From: Bordetella genomosp. 13
Lineage (GTDB): Bacteria; Pseudomonadota; Gammaproteobacteria; Burkholderiales; Burkholderiaceae_B
Length of the DNA stretch: 64,000 nt
Direction of reading: 5' to 3'
Assembly (NCBI RefSeq): GCF_007679965.1
Contig: NZ_VEHL01000007.1
Location: 186,001-250,000, forward strand
Position 1 is the first letter of the stretch. The number at the start of each line of letters is the position of its first letter. The position numbers and the translations under genes were made by a program. Shown one piece after another: positions 7,804-16,179 of this stretch. Below the pieces are notes generated by a model. That model was not told the DNA's origin. It searched no databases and saw nothing but the letters and a program-made list of their open reading frames with translations.

Positions 7804-9120
7804 TTAGCGTCCCGCGGGTTGCGGGTGGATGAAAGAGCCGGGCCGCGACTGCCGCAGCACCAGGTAAATGCCCGCCAGCGTGGCGACGGCGTATGCGATG
7901 CGTGCCCAGCCCGCGGCGCTCTCGCCCAGCGGCCCCACCAGCGCCAGCAGCACGCAGACCATGGCCAGGCCGGCGAATCCGTTCAGCAGGGCCACCGCCC
8001 GGCCGTTGCCCAGGCCCAACAGCGCGAAGTGGGCGACGGCGTTCAGCGACAGCAGGCCCGCGGCGACGATGAGCAGCCGGAACGTGGCCAGGTGGCCGTC
8101 GGTATGCGCCTGTCCCAGCATCGCCGTCAGCACCTCGCTGCTGACGGCCAGCGCGGCCGCCGTACCCAGCGCCGACAAAGCCAGGTTCAGCGCCATCGAC
8201 CGGCGGATCTCGTGGGCGATGACGGCGCCGTTGTGCGGCTGCGCCGCCAGCCGGCTGATGCGCGGCATCACCTTCTGGAACACCGCCACCGACGCCGTGT
8301 GGATGATCTGCCCGACCTGCGCGCCCACTGTGTAGATCGCCAGGCTCGCGGGGCCGAGCAGCGAGCCGACGAGGATGCGGTCGACCGAACCGAACGCCAC
8401 CGCGCTCAGGCTGTTCAGCCAGGACCAGCGCGAGAAGCGGAAACCCTCGAGCAGCGCCGCGCGGTCGGCCAGCGGACGCACCACCAGGCTGCCTTCGCTG
8501 CGGGCGAACAGGTGCATCTTCGCCAGTCCCGTGGCCAGCAGGCCGCCGGCCTGGGCCAGCCCCGCCATGACGGCGGAATGGGTCAGCAATGCCACCATGC
8601 AGGTCGCGCCCCAGGCCGACAGCCGGCCCGCGACCTCGCACAGCGCCGAGGTGGCGAACGCCTCGCGTCCCTTCAGGCACCCCGTGAACAGCTGGTCGAT
8701 CTGCTGGCTGAGGTACACCACCAGCGCGGGCAGGATCAGCGCGGACAGCGGGATGCCGCCGAATTCGGCCTCGGGCCATACGCCGCCTGCAAGCGCCCAG
8801 CCTGCCAGCGCCAGCGCCGCGACCACGCCCAGCGACGCGCCGACCAGGCTCAGGCTGATGCCTGCCCCGTGCATGGCCCCGCCCGGCCGGCCCAGCCGCT
8901 CGGACACCAGCTTGGCGCCGGTCACCGCGGCCCCCAGATTGGCGACGTTGCCGAACCCAGCCAGCGCCATGATCATCGCGAACTGCCCGAAGCCCACCGT
9001 GCCCAACTGGCGCAGCAGCACCGGCGTGGCCGCCAGCGCCACCAGCGGCGCCAGCCCGTACTCCATCAACCCCCAGAACGACGCATTGCGGGCGACGTAT
9101 CTGCGCATCAGCTCACGCAT
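7804..9120 (-). CDS. wzx: Wzx-type polysaccharide flippase
   Basis: A 438-residue protein with about twelve hydrophobic segments spread over its whole length and few charged loops, beginning FWGLMEYGLAPLVALAATPV. This is the layout of Wzx/RfbX flippases of the MOP superfamily, which move undecaprenyl-diphosphate-linked repeat units across the inner membrane. Its place between the GDP-fucose genes and the glycosyltransferases fits. MOP flippases share little sequence, so the call rests on topology and context. Confidence 0.85.
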   Translation of the reverse strand: MRELMRRYVARNASFWGLMEYGLAPLVALAATPVLLRQLGTVGFGQFAMIMALAGFGNVANLGAAVTGAKLVSERLGRPGGAMHGAGISLSLVGASLGVVAALALAGWALAGGVWPEAEFGGIPLSALILPALVVYLSQQIDQLFTGCLKGREAFATSALCEVAGRLSAWGATCMVALLTHSAVMAGLAQAGGLLATGLAKMHLFARSEGSLVVRPLADRAALLEGFRFSRWSWLNSLSAVAFGSVDRILVGSLLGPASLAIYTVGAQVGQIIHTASVAVFQKVMPRISRLAAQPHNGAVIAHEIRRSMALNLALSALGTAAALAVSSEVLTAMLGQAHTDGHLATFRLLIVAAGLLSLNAVAHFALLGLGNGRAVALLNGFAGLAMVCVLLALVGPLGESAAGWARIAYAVATLAGIYLVLRQSRPGSFIHPQPAGR

Positions 9121-9160
9121 GGTCAGGACTCCCCGGCTCGATGCCCGTGGCGGACCGGTG

Positions 9161-10153
9161 TCAGGCCTGGGCCCGCAACGGGGTCTGGACCGGGGCGTGC
9201 AGCGGCGCGGCCTGCGGGCGGATCTCGAAGCGCTCCAGGTAGTCCCTGCAGGTGGACTCGATGCCCTGCCGCAACCCGATGCTGGCGCGCCAGCCGATCT
9301 CCTGCATCCGGCTGATGTCCAGCAGCTTGCGGGGCGTGCCGTCCGGCTTGCTGTCGTCGTAGACCAGCTCGCCCTCGTAGCCCACGACGTCGGCGACCAG
9401 CGCGGCCAGCTCGGCGATGGTCAGGTCCTGGCCCACGCCCACGTTGTAGATGCCGCTGGCGTCCTCGCTCTCGACCAGCGAGACGCAGGCGCCCGCCAGG
9501 TCGTCGACGTGCAGGAACTCGCGGCGCGGCCGGCCCGTGCCCCATATCGTCACCTGCGGCAGCCCCATGCGCCGCGCTTCCACGAACTTGCGGATCAGCG
9601 CGGGCAGGACGTGGCTGCCCTGCAGGTCGTAGTTGTCGTTGGGCCCGTACAGGTTGGTCGGCATGGCGCACAGGTAGCGCGTGCCGTACTGCCGGTTGTA
9701 CGCCTCGCACAGCTTGATGCCGGCGATCTTGGCCACCGCGTAGGGTTCGTTGGTCGGCTCGAGCGGTCCTCCCAGCAGCGCGTCCTCGCGGATGGGCTGC
9801 GCCGCCAGCCGTGGATAGATGCACGATGATCCCAGGAACAGCAGGCGCCGCACGCCGGCGGCGAACGCGGCCTGGATCACGTTGCACTCGATCATCAGGT
9901 TGCGGTAGATGAAGTCCACCGGATGGGTATGGTTGGCCAGGATGCCGCCCACCTTCGCGCCCGCCAGGTACACCACGTCGACGCGCTGCGTGCGGAAGAA
10001 GCTGTTCACCTGCCCCTGGTTCTCCAGGTCGAGCTCGCCGTGCGTGCGCGTGACGAGATTGCGGTGGCCGCGCCGTTGCAGCTCCCGGACGATGGCCGAA
10101 CCCACCATGCCGCGATGGCCGGCGACGTAGATGTGCTGGTCGAGAGAGTCCAT
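9161..10153 (-). CDS. wcaG: GDP-L-fucose synthase
   Basis: A 330-residue extended SDR that turns GDP-4-keto-6-deoxy-mannose into GDP-L-fucose (epimerase plus NADPH-dependent reductase). Visible signs: nucleotide-binding YVAGHRGMVGSAIV at residues 8-21, the catalytic Ser in LGSSCIYPR, the Tyr/Lys pair in PYAVAKIAGIK, and PTNLYGPNDNYD. The start is ATG 10153, four bases after the gmd stop. With gmd directly upstream, it completes GDP-fucose synthesis and implies fucose in the polymer, unless the pathway is used for a related 6-deoxyhexose. Confidence 0.93.
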   Translation of the reverse strand: MDSLDQHIYVAGHRGMVGSAIVRELQRRGHRNLVTRTHGELDLENQGQVNSFFRTQRVDVVYLAGAKVGGILANHTHPVDFIYRNLMIECNVIQAAFAAGVRRLLFLGSSCIYPRLAAQPIREDALLGGPLEPTNEPYAVAKIAGIKLCEAYNRQYGTRYLCAMPTNLYGPNDNYDLQGSHVLPALIRKFVEARRMGLPQVTIWGTGRPRREFLHVDDLAGACVSLVESEDASGIYNVGVGQDLTIAELAALVADVVGYEGELVYDDSKPDGTPRKLLDISRMQEIGWRASIGLRQGIESTCRDYLERFEIRPQAAPLHAPVQTPLRAQA

Positions 10154-10157
10154 GGCG

Positions 10158-11270
10158 CTATTCCCGGAATGCGTAGACGTCGTAGCCGTTCTTCTCGACC
10201 AGCGCATCGCGCTGCGCCTCCTTCAGGTCGCTGGCCACCATCTCGCGGACCAGCTCGTTGAAGCTGGTGCGCGGCGTCCATCCCAACTTCTGCCGGGCCT
10301 TGGTCGGATCGCCCAGCAGCGTCTCCACCTCGGCGGGCCGGAAGTAGCGCGGGTCCACGCGCACGATCACCTGGCCGGACTTCACCGCATCGAAGGCGGG
10401 GCTCAGCAACACGGTGGCGGTCTCGTTCACGCCCTCGCCTTCCCAGGCCAGCAGGATGCCCAACTCGCGCGCGGCGACGTTGATGAAGTCGCGCACGCTG
10501 TACTGCATGCCGGTGGCGATGACGAAATCCTCGGGCTGGTCCTGCTGCAGCATCAGCCATTGCATCTCGACGTAGTCGCGCGCATGGCCCCAGTCGCGGC
10601 GCGCCGACAGGTTGCCCACGTGCAGGCAGCCTTCCAGGCCCAGCGCGATGCGGGCCAGGGCGCGGGTGATCTTGCGCGTGACGAAGGTCTCGCCGCGGCG
10701 CGGCGACTCGTGGTTGAACAGGATGCCGTTGCAGGCGTACATGCCATAGGACTCGCGGTAGTTCACGCAGATCCAGTAGGCGTACAGCTTGGCGGCCGCG
10801 TAGGGACTGCGCGGATAGAACGGCGTGCTCTCGCGCTGCGGCACCTCCTGCACCATGCCGTACAGCTCCGACGTCGAGGCCTGGTAGAAGCGCGTGCGGT
10901 CGTCCAGCTTCAGGATGCGCATGGCTTCCAGCAGGCGCAGCGTGCCCAGGCCGTCGGCATTGGCCGTGTACTCCGGCTCTTCGAACGACACGCCGACGTG
11001 GCTCTGCGCGGCCAGGTTGTAGATCTCGTCGGGTTGCACCGCCTGCACGATGCGGATCAGGCTGCAGGCGTCCGTCATGTCGCCATGGTGCAGGATGAAG
11101 CTGCGCAGCGTCTCGTGCGGATCCTGGTACAGGTGGTCGATGCGCGCGGTGTTGAACATCGACGCGCGGCGCTTGATGCCGTGCACCTCATACCCCTTGG
11201 CCAGCAGGAACTCGGCCAGATAGGCGCCGTCCTGACCGGTGATACCCGTGATCAAAGCCCGTTTCGGCAT
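10158..11270 (-). CDS. gmd: GDP-mannose 4,6-dehydratase
   Basis: A 370-residue SDR-fold dehydratase, full length for the family. The N-terminus has the binding motif ALITGITGQDGAYLAEFL, followed by GIKRRASMFNTARIDH; the catalytic Tyr/Lys pair is in PYAAAKLYAYW. It converts GDP-D-mannose to GDP-4-keto-6-deoxy-D-mannose, the substrate of the next gene. An AAGGA motif precedes the ATG by about eight bases. The 127-base gap from manC is the largest inside this operon and could hold a second promoter. Confidence 0.95.
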   Translation of the reverse strand: MPKRALITGITGQDGAYLAEFLLAKGYEVHGIKRRASMFNTARIDHLYQDPHETLRSFILHHGDMTDACSLIRIVQAVQPDEIYNLAAQSHVGVSFEEPEYTANADGLGTLRLLEAMRILKLDDRTRFYQASTSELYGMVQEVPQRESTPFYPRSPYAAAKLYAYWICVNYRESYGMYACNGILFNHESPRRGETFVTRKITRALARIALGLEGCLHVGNLSARRDWGHARDYVEMQWLMLQQDQPEDFVIATGMQYSVRDFINVAARELGILLAWEGEGVNETATVLLSPAFDAVKSGQVIVRVDPRYFRPAEVETLLGDPTKARQKLGWTPRTSFNELVREMVASDLKEAQRDALVEKNGYDVYAFRE

Positions 11271-11397
11271 GGTGGTGTCCTTAAGTCGGTGTGTGCAGGA
11301 AGATTACCGAGGCCTTGGTAGCCAGCCTATCGACCGGATGGCGTAGTGCATGCCGCCTACGGCGCGGCCCCGGCGCGTGCGGACCCGGTGCGGCCCG

Positions 11398-12822
11398 CTA
11401 GGCGCGCCCGTACATGTCCTCGAGCCGCACGATGTCGTCCTCGCCCAGATAGGCGCCGGACTGCACCTCGATGAGCTCGAGGGGAATCTTTCCCGGGTTC
11501 TCGAGGCTGTGGACCTCGCCCAAAGGGATGTAGGTCGACTGGTTCTCGGTCAGCAGGTAGGTGCGCTCGCCGTTGCGGATGCGCGCCGTGCCCGAGACCA
11601 CCACCCAATGCTCGGCGCGGTGGTGATGCATCTGCAGCGACAGGCGCGCGCCGGGCTTCACCGTGATGCGCTTGATCTGGTAGCGCGTGCCCTGCCCGAC
11701 CGCGTCGTAGGATCCCCAGGGCCGGCGCACCTCGCGATGCTGCGCCAGCTCGGCGCGGCGCTGGCCGCGGAAGGTCTCGACCGCGCGCTTGACGTCCTGC
11801 ACCCGGCTCTTGTGCACCACCAGCACGGCGTCTGCGGTCTCGACCACCATGACGTCGTCCAGCCCTATCGTGGCCACCAGCCGATGGCTGGCGTGCACCA
11901 GGCAGTTGCGCGAGTCCTGCACCAGCACGTCGCCCAGCACCGAATTGCCTTCAGGGCCCTTGCGCGTGATGTCCCATACGGCGTCCCATGCCCCCACGTC
12001 GCTCCAGGCCGCCGTCAGCGGCACGGCCACGGCGCTGTCGGTGCGCTCCATCACCGCGTAGTCGATCGAGTCGCTGGGGCAGGCCTCGAAGGCGGCGGGG
12101 TCCAGGCGGAACACGGCATCGTCGCCGGCGCCGCCTTCGACGGCCTGCCGCGCGGCCGCAAGGATGGCCGGCGCCAGCCGTTCCATCTCCGCCAGCAGCA
12201 CGGAGGCGCGGAAGGCGAACATGCCGCTGTTCCAGCAATAGCCACCTTCGCTGAGGAACTGCGCGGCGCGCTGCGCATCGGGCTTCTCGATGTAGGCCTC
12301 GATCCTGCGCCACGGCCCCGCGCCGGGCTGCAGGCGCAGGTAGCCGTAACCGGTGGACGGCTCGCGCGGATGGATGCCGAACGCCACCAGCGCGCCCTCC
12401 TCGGCCGCCCGCACGGCGACCGCGAAGGCCTCGCGCAGCGCCTCGCCCTGTTCGATCACGTGGTCCGAGGGCACGACCAGCAGCACGGGGTCCTGCCCTT
12501 GCTGCATGGCGCGCAGCGCCGCGGCGGCGATGGCGGGCGCCGTGTTGCGCGAGCACGGCTCCAGCAGCAGGTCCGCCTGGATGCCGGACAGGTCCTGCAT
12601 CTGCTCGGCGGCGATGAAGCGGTGCGCCTCATTGCACACCAGCATCGGCCTCTGCGCGCCGGCGTGGGACGCCATGCGGATGACGGTGTCCTGCAGCAGG
12701 CTGTGCGCGCCCGTCAGGCGGATGAACTGCTTGGGCAGGAATTCGCGCGACAGCGGCCACAGCCGCGATCCGGATCCTCCGCAAAGCACGACGGCGCGAA
12801 ACTCGGGTAGGGGGCAGGTCAT
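11398..12822 (-). CDS. manC: mannose-1-phosphate guanylyltransferase / mannose-6-phosphate isomerase
   Basis: A 474-residue two-domain enzyme (type II, ManC/CpsB/AlgA). The N-terminal nucleotidyltransferase domain has VVLCGGSGSRLWPLSRE near residues 11-27 and the FIEKPD-like signature (AYIEKPD). The C-terminal cupin has the isomerase signature region RPWGSYDAVGQG, then KPGARLSLQMHHHRAEHW with metal-binding His residues. It makes GDP-mannose from mannose-1-phosphate, feeding gmd. No phosphomannomutase (manB) gene is in this locus, so mannose-1-phosphate must come from an enzyme encoded elsewhere. Its ATG overlaps the Nudix gene stop (12819-12822). Confidence 0.93.
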   Translation of the reverse strand: MTCPLPEFRAVVLCGGSGSRLWPLSREFLPKQFIRLTGAHSLLQDTVIRMASHAGAQRPMLVCNEAHRFIAAEQMQDLSGIQADLLLEPCSRNTAPAIAAAALRAMQQGQDPVLLVVPSDHVIEQGEALREAFAVAVRAAEEGALVAFGIHPREPSTGYGYLRLQPGAGPWRRIEAYIEKPDAQRAAQFLSEGGYCWNSGMFAFRASVLLAEMERLAPAILAAARQAVEGGAGDDAVFRLDPAAFEACPSDSIDYAVMERTDSAVAVPLTAAWSDVGAWDAVWDITRKGPEGNSVLGDVLVQDSRNCLVHASHRLVATIGLDDVMVVETADAVLVVHKSRVQDVKRAVETFRGQRRAELAQHREVRRPWGSYDAVGQGTRYQIKRITVKPGARLSLQMHHHRAEHWVVVSGTARIRNGERTYLLTENQSTYIPLGEVHSLENPGKIPLELIEVQSGAYLGEDDIVRLEDMYGRA

Positions 12823-13319
12823 CGAAGATGCTCCATGAAGTAGGCCCGGGTGTAGGGATGGACGTCCGGGTCGGCCGCGGCGGCGGCGGGGGCGTCCCAG
12901 CGATAGCCGAGGTGCTGCCCGGCGGGCAGGGCCATGACGTGCGGATCGACGGACAGCCGCATCTCGTAGGCCAGCACGACGTAGTGCGTGCGGCGGCCGG
13001 GCTCGCCGGAGAAATTGATGTCGTAGAAGTGCTCGTAGACGCCCAGCAGCGTCCAGTGGCGTGGCGACAGCGTCATGCCGAGTTCCTCGCGGACCAGGCG
13101 GGTCAAGGCGTGGTCCAGCGTCTCGTCCTTGCGGATCCGCCCGCCCGGCACGAACCAGCGGCCCCGGGCCGGCGGATTGCTGCGCAGGCCCAGCAGGTAG
13201 CGGCCGTGCGTGTCGCGCACCAGCAGGTCCATGGAGACCAGCGGCAGCATGTCGACGGCTTCGCGAAAGCGCGCGGGGCTGAGCGTCCCCACGGGCTGGC
13301 TGTCGGCGTCAGTAGACAT
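12819..13319 (-). CDS. gmm: GDP-mannose mannosyl hydrolase, Nudix family
   Basis: A 166-residue Nudix protein; the Nudix box runs from GGRIRKDETL to RLVREELGM with the REUxEExGU core intact. The length and the N-terminus (AVDMLPLVSMDLLVRD) match Gmm/WcaH, which hydrolyses GDP-mannose to GDP and mannose and probably tunes the GDP-mannose pool. It overlaps wcaJ upstream by 11 bases and manC downstream by four, so it is tightly coupled in the operon. Confidence 0.9.
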   Translation of the reverse strand: MSTDADSQPVGTLSPARFREAVDMLPLVSMDLLVRDTHGRYLLGLRSNPPARGRWFVPGGRIRKDETLDHALTRLVREELGMTLSPRHWTLLGVYEHFYDINFSGEPGRRTHYVVLAYEMRLSVDPHVMALPAGQHLGYRWDAPAAAAADPDVHPYTRAYFMEHLR

Positions 13320-14718
13320 TTTTCCCGGTCCAGCCCGCCACGGCGGTCTTGGCGATGATGCGCAGGTCCATCAGGAAGGTCCAGTTCTGGATGTAGTACA
13401 GGTCGAACTCGACCCGGTCGCGCATCTTGTGCAGCGTGTCGGTCTGGCCGCGAAAGCCGTTCACCTGGGCCCAGCCGGTGATGCCCGGCTTGACGCGGTG
13501 GCGCATCATGTAGCGGGCGACCAGGTCCTTGAATTGCTCGTTGTGCTCCAGCGCGTGCGGGCGCGGCCCGACCACGGACATGTCGCCGCGCAGCACATTG
13601 ATGAACTGCGGCAGTTCGTCAAGGCTGGTGCGGCGCAGGAACGCGCCCAGCGGCGTGACCCGCGCGTCCTCGCGCGTGGCCTGCGTGACCACGCCATGCG
13701 CCTCCTGGTGCTGGGTCATGCTGCGGAACTTGTAGACCTTGAAGACCTTGCCGTCGACGCCCAGCCGCGCCTGCGTGAACAGCACGGGACCGCGCGATCC
13801 CAGCTTGATCAGCAGCGCGATGCCCAGCAGCAGCGGCGCCAGCGCCGTCAGCACGCACAGGGCGAAGGCGCGATCGAACGCCTCCTTCGCCATGCCGCGT
13901 ATGCCCGCGGCCGGCAGGCTGTTCAGCTCGATCGCGGGCACGCCCAGGAACTCGTGGGCCCGATGCCCCAGCAGATGCACCGACATCACGTCCGGAATCC
14001 AGCGCACGTCGATGGGATCGTGGCGCAGATGGTAGGCGGCCTCGCGCACCAGCTGGCTGGACTCCACGGGCAGCGCGATCCAGACCTCGCGCACCTCGCG
14101 TTCGCGCACGAAGGCCGACAGTTCGTCCAGGGCCTTCAGGCGATGCGCCTGTGCCGGCGTCTGCTCCTTCGTATCGACGTAGATGCCCACGATCTCGTAG
14201 CCGGCGCTGCGGGCCGAGTGCACGCGCCGCCACAGGTCATGGCCCATCGCGCCGAATCCCACCATCACCACGCGCTTGCGGTCCAGCCCGCGGTCGCGCA
14301 CCCGCCGCATGGCGCCGTGCGCGACCAGCCGCACGCCGACCAGGACCACCGCCGTGCCGGCGAACCACACGCCGGCCCACAGCCGCGAAATCGCGTCGGT
14401 CTGGTGGCTGAGGAAACTGACGAGGATGGCCAGCGCGAACACGGTCGCCCAGGCGCCGAGGCTGCGCGCGGCCAGGTCGACCAGGCTGCGGCCGCGCCAC
14501 GAAGCGTATAGGCCGAACGCAGGAAAGACCGCGAGGGCCACGGCGCTGCACAGATAGACCAGCAAGGCATGTATCGGCGCGGGATCGGTCTGCTGCCGCA
14601 GGTCGAACTCGTGCAGGGCGATCAGGCCGGCCACCGCGATGATGGCGGCGTCCGTCAGCCGGAACAACAGGCTGGCGTCGGCCAGCCTGCCGGATACGTA
14701 CATCGATGGCGATTCCAT
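13309..14718 (-). CDS. wcaJ: undecaprenyl-phosphate glucose phosphotransferase, WcaJ type
   Basis: A 469-residue polyprenyl-phosphate hexose-1-phosphate transferase that starts the repeat unit on the lipid carrier. The N-terminal half has four hydrophobic segments, then a cytoplasmic Rossmann-like domain (RKRVVMVGFGAMG). After a further membrane segment comes the catalytic domain with RRTSLDELPQFINVLRGDMS and VGPRPHALEHN. The start is ATG 14718, preceded by GGGAGG four bases upstream; ATGs at 14703 and 14769 lack such a site. As the first gene of the minus-strand operon it faces wza. Glucose is the usual substrate of WcaJ, but galactose cannot be excluded. Confidence 0.9.
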   Translation of the reverse strand: MESPSMYVSGRLADASLLFRLTDAAIIAVAGLIALHEFDLRQQTDPAPIHALLVYLCSAVALAVFPAFGLYASWRGRSLVDLAARSLGAWATVFALAILVSFLSHQTDAISRLWAGVWFAGTAVVLVGVRLVAHGAMRRVRDRGLDRKRVVMVGFGAMGHDLWRRVHSARSAGYEIVGIYVDTKEQTPAQAHRLKALDELSAFVREREVREVWIALPVESSQLVREAAYHLRHDPIDVRWIPDVMSVHLLGHRAHEFLGVPAIELNSLPAAGIRGMAKEAFDRAFALCVLTALAPLLLGIALLIKLGSRGPVLFTQARLGVDGKVFKVYKFRSMTQHQEAHGVVTQATREDARVTPLGAFLRRTSLDELPQFINVLRGDMSVVGPRPHALEHNEQFKDLVARYMMRHRVKPGITGWAQVNGFRGQTDTLHKMRDRVEFDLYYIQNWTFLMDLRIIAKTAVAGWTGKNVY

Positions 14719-14953
14719 GAGGCCTCCCGAACGGTGCACGCGATGCAGCCGCGGCGCGGCGTTCGACATTGCGCAGCCATGGTAGGAAAACGGCCCCGAG
14801 CGTCGCAACGGCCAAAGGAAGTAGACGGCGCATTAAGCCATCAGCCCAATGTGCGGCACCAGAAAGATCGCGTTGAATGACGTCACCCGCAATGGGACCT
14901 CGTCCCTCCCCTCGCCGCAGTCGTCCGGACCGCGGCCCTTTCGTGGAACGCCG
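14719..14953. promoter_or_regulatory. divergent promoter region of the exopolysaccharide genes
   Basis: These 235 bases separate wcaJ (leftward) from wza (rightward) and must carry both promoters. The stretch is less GC-rich around 14780-14900 than the flanking genes. I see no convincing -35/-10 pair, no JUMPstart/ops element and no obvious operator palindrome. Confidence 0.5.
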
Positions 14954-16090
14954 ATGAACACGACATCCCGCTTGCTGTGCAAGGCCGGCCTGCTGGCATT
15001 GCTGCTCAGCGTACTGAGCGCCTGCGCCTACTCTCCAGGCATGCGCTACAAGGCCGATTTCCTGGTCGACCCCGCCGATCCCAACTCTCGCGCCGAGGTT
15101 CGGCAAATCACGCCGGCCGTGGCGCTGGAGGCCACGCGCGCCATGGCCCGCACCGTCGACGCCGACGTGCAGAAGCTGGTGGCCAAGCCGCGGCCCTATT
15201 TGATCGGGCCCGGCGACATCCTGTCCATCGTCATCTGGGACCACCCCGAACTGGTCCTTCCGACGCAGACCTACAGCATCGGGACAGGTCCGACCGAACT
15301 GTCGATGGGCGATACGGGTGCGGGCATACCCGGCTATCCGGTGTCGGCCGACGGCTACGTCCAGTTCCCGTACGTCGGCCTGCTGAAGGTCGCAGGACTG
15401 ACCGAGGGACAAGTGCGTAATGCCTTGGCACAAGGCCTGGTCAACCATATTCCCGATCCCCAGATCACCGCGCGGGTGCTAGGTTATCGGAGCAAGCGTG
15501 TGTACGTGGAGGGCGAAGTGAAGACCCCTGGAATGATGCCGATCACGGACGTGCCGATGACGCTGCCCGAGGCGATCAACCGCGCGGGCGGCCTGCTGCC
15601 CACCGCCGACCGCAGCCGCATCCACGTGACGCGCGGCGGGATGACGGTGCGCGTGGACCTGGCCGCGCTGAACGCGCAGAACGTCGATCCGACCTCGATC
15701 CTGCTGCAGACCGGCGACATCGTGCGCGTGCAGACCCGCGACGACAACAAGGTCTACGTGCTGGGAGAGGTGACCCGGCCTTCGGCGCTGGTCATGCGCG
15801 ACGGCGAGCTGTCGTTGGGCGAGGCGCTGGGCGAAGCGGGCGGCCCCAGCCAGCTGACCAGCAATCCCAGCGACGTCTACGTCGTGCGTTCGCTGCCCGA
15901 CGCCAGGCCGGCGGTGTACCGCCTGGACAGCGCGTCGCCGCAGGCCCTGGCCGTTGCGCAGAGGTTCCCGCTGCAGTCCCGGGACGTGGTGTTCGTGGAC
16001 GCCGGCGACCTGGTGCGGTGGAACCGCTTCATCTCGCTGTTGTTCCCCAGCGCGCAGACCGTACAGACGCTGGATGCCACGACGAAATAG
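14954..16090 (+). CDS. wza: Wza-type outer-membrane polysaccharide export lipoprotein
   Basis: A 378-residue lipoprotein. The signal peptide ends in the lipobox LSAC (Cys at about residue 23, LLLSVLSACAYSPG). A Poly_export domain follows (YLIGPGDILSIVIWDHPEL, then GYVQFPYVGLLKVAGLTEG), with two SLBB-like repeats (KRVYVEGEVKTPGMMPI and NKVYVLGEVTRPSALVM). Wza octamers form the outer-membrane channel for capsule or exopolysaccharide. ATG 14954 opens directly into the signal peptide. It is the first plus-strand gene, followed by wzc. Confidence 0.92.
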   Translation: MNTTSRLLCKAGLLALLLSVLSACAYSPGMRYKADFLVDPADPNSRAEVRQITPAVALEATRAMARTVDADVQKLVAKPRPYLIGPGDILSIVIWDHPELVLPTQTYSIGTGPTELSMGDTGAGIPGYPVSADGYVQFPYVGLLKVAGLTEGQVRNALAQGLVNHIPDPQITARVLGYRSKRVYVEGEVKTPGMMPITDVPMTLPEAINRAGGLLPTADRSRIHVTRGGMTVRVDLAALNAQNVDPTSILLQTGDIVRVQTRDDNKVYVLGEVTRPSALVMRDGELSLGEALGEAGGPSQLTSNPSDVYVVRSLPDARPAVYRLDSASPQALAVAQRFPLQSRDVVFVDAGDLVRWNRFISLLFPSAQTVQTLDATTK

Positions 16091-16179
16091 CACCCCGAAA
16101 CAGCTGCCCCCGCGTTGGCGGGATCCCGATGTCGAGCCGTCCAGGCGCCCAGGCGCCGCCTTTTCCTAGCGAGTCGAAC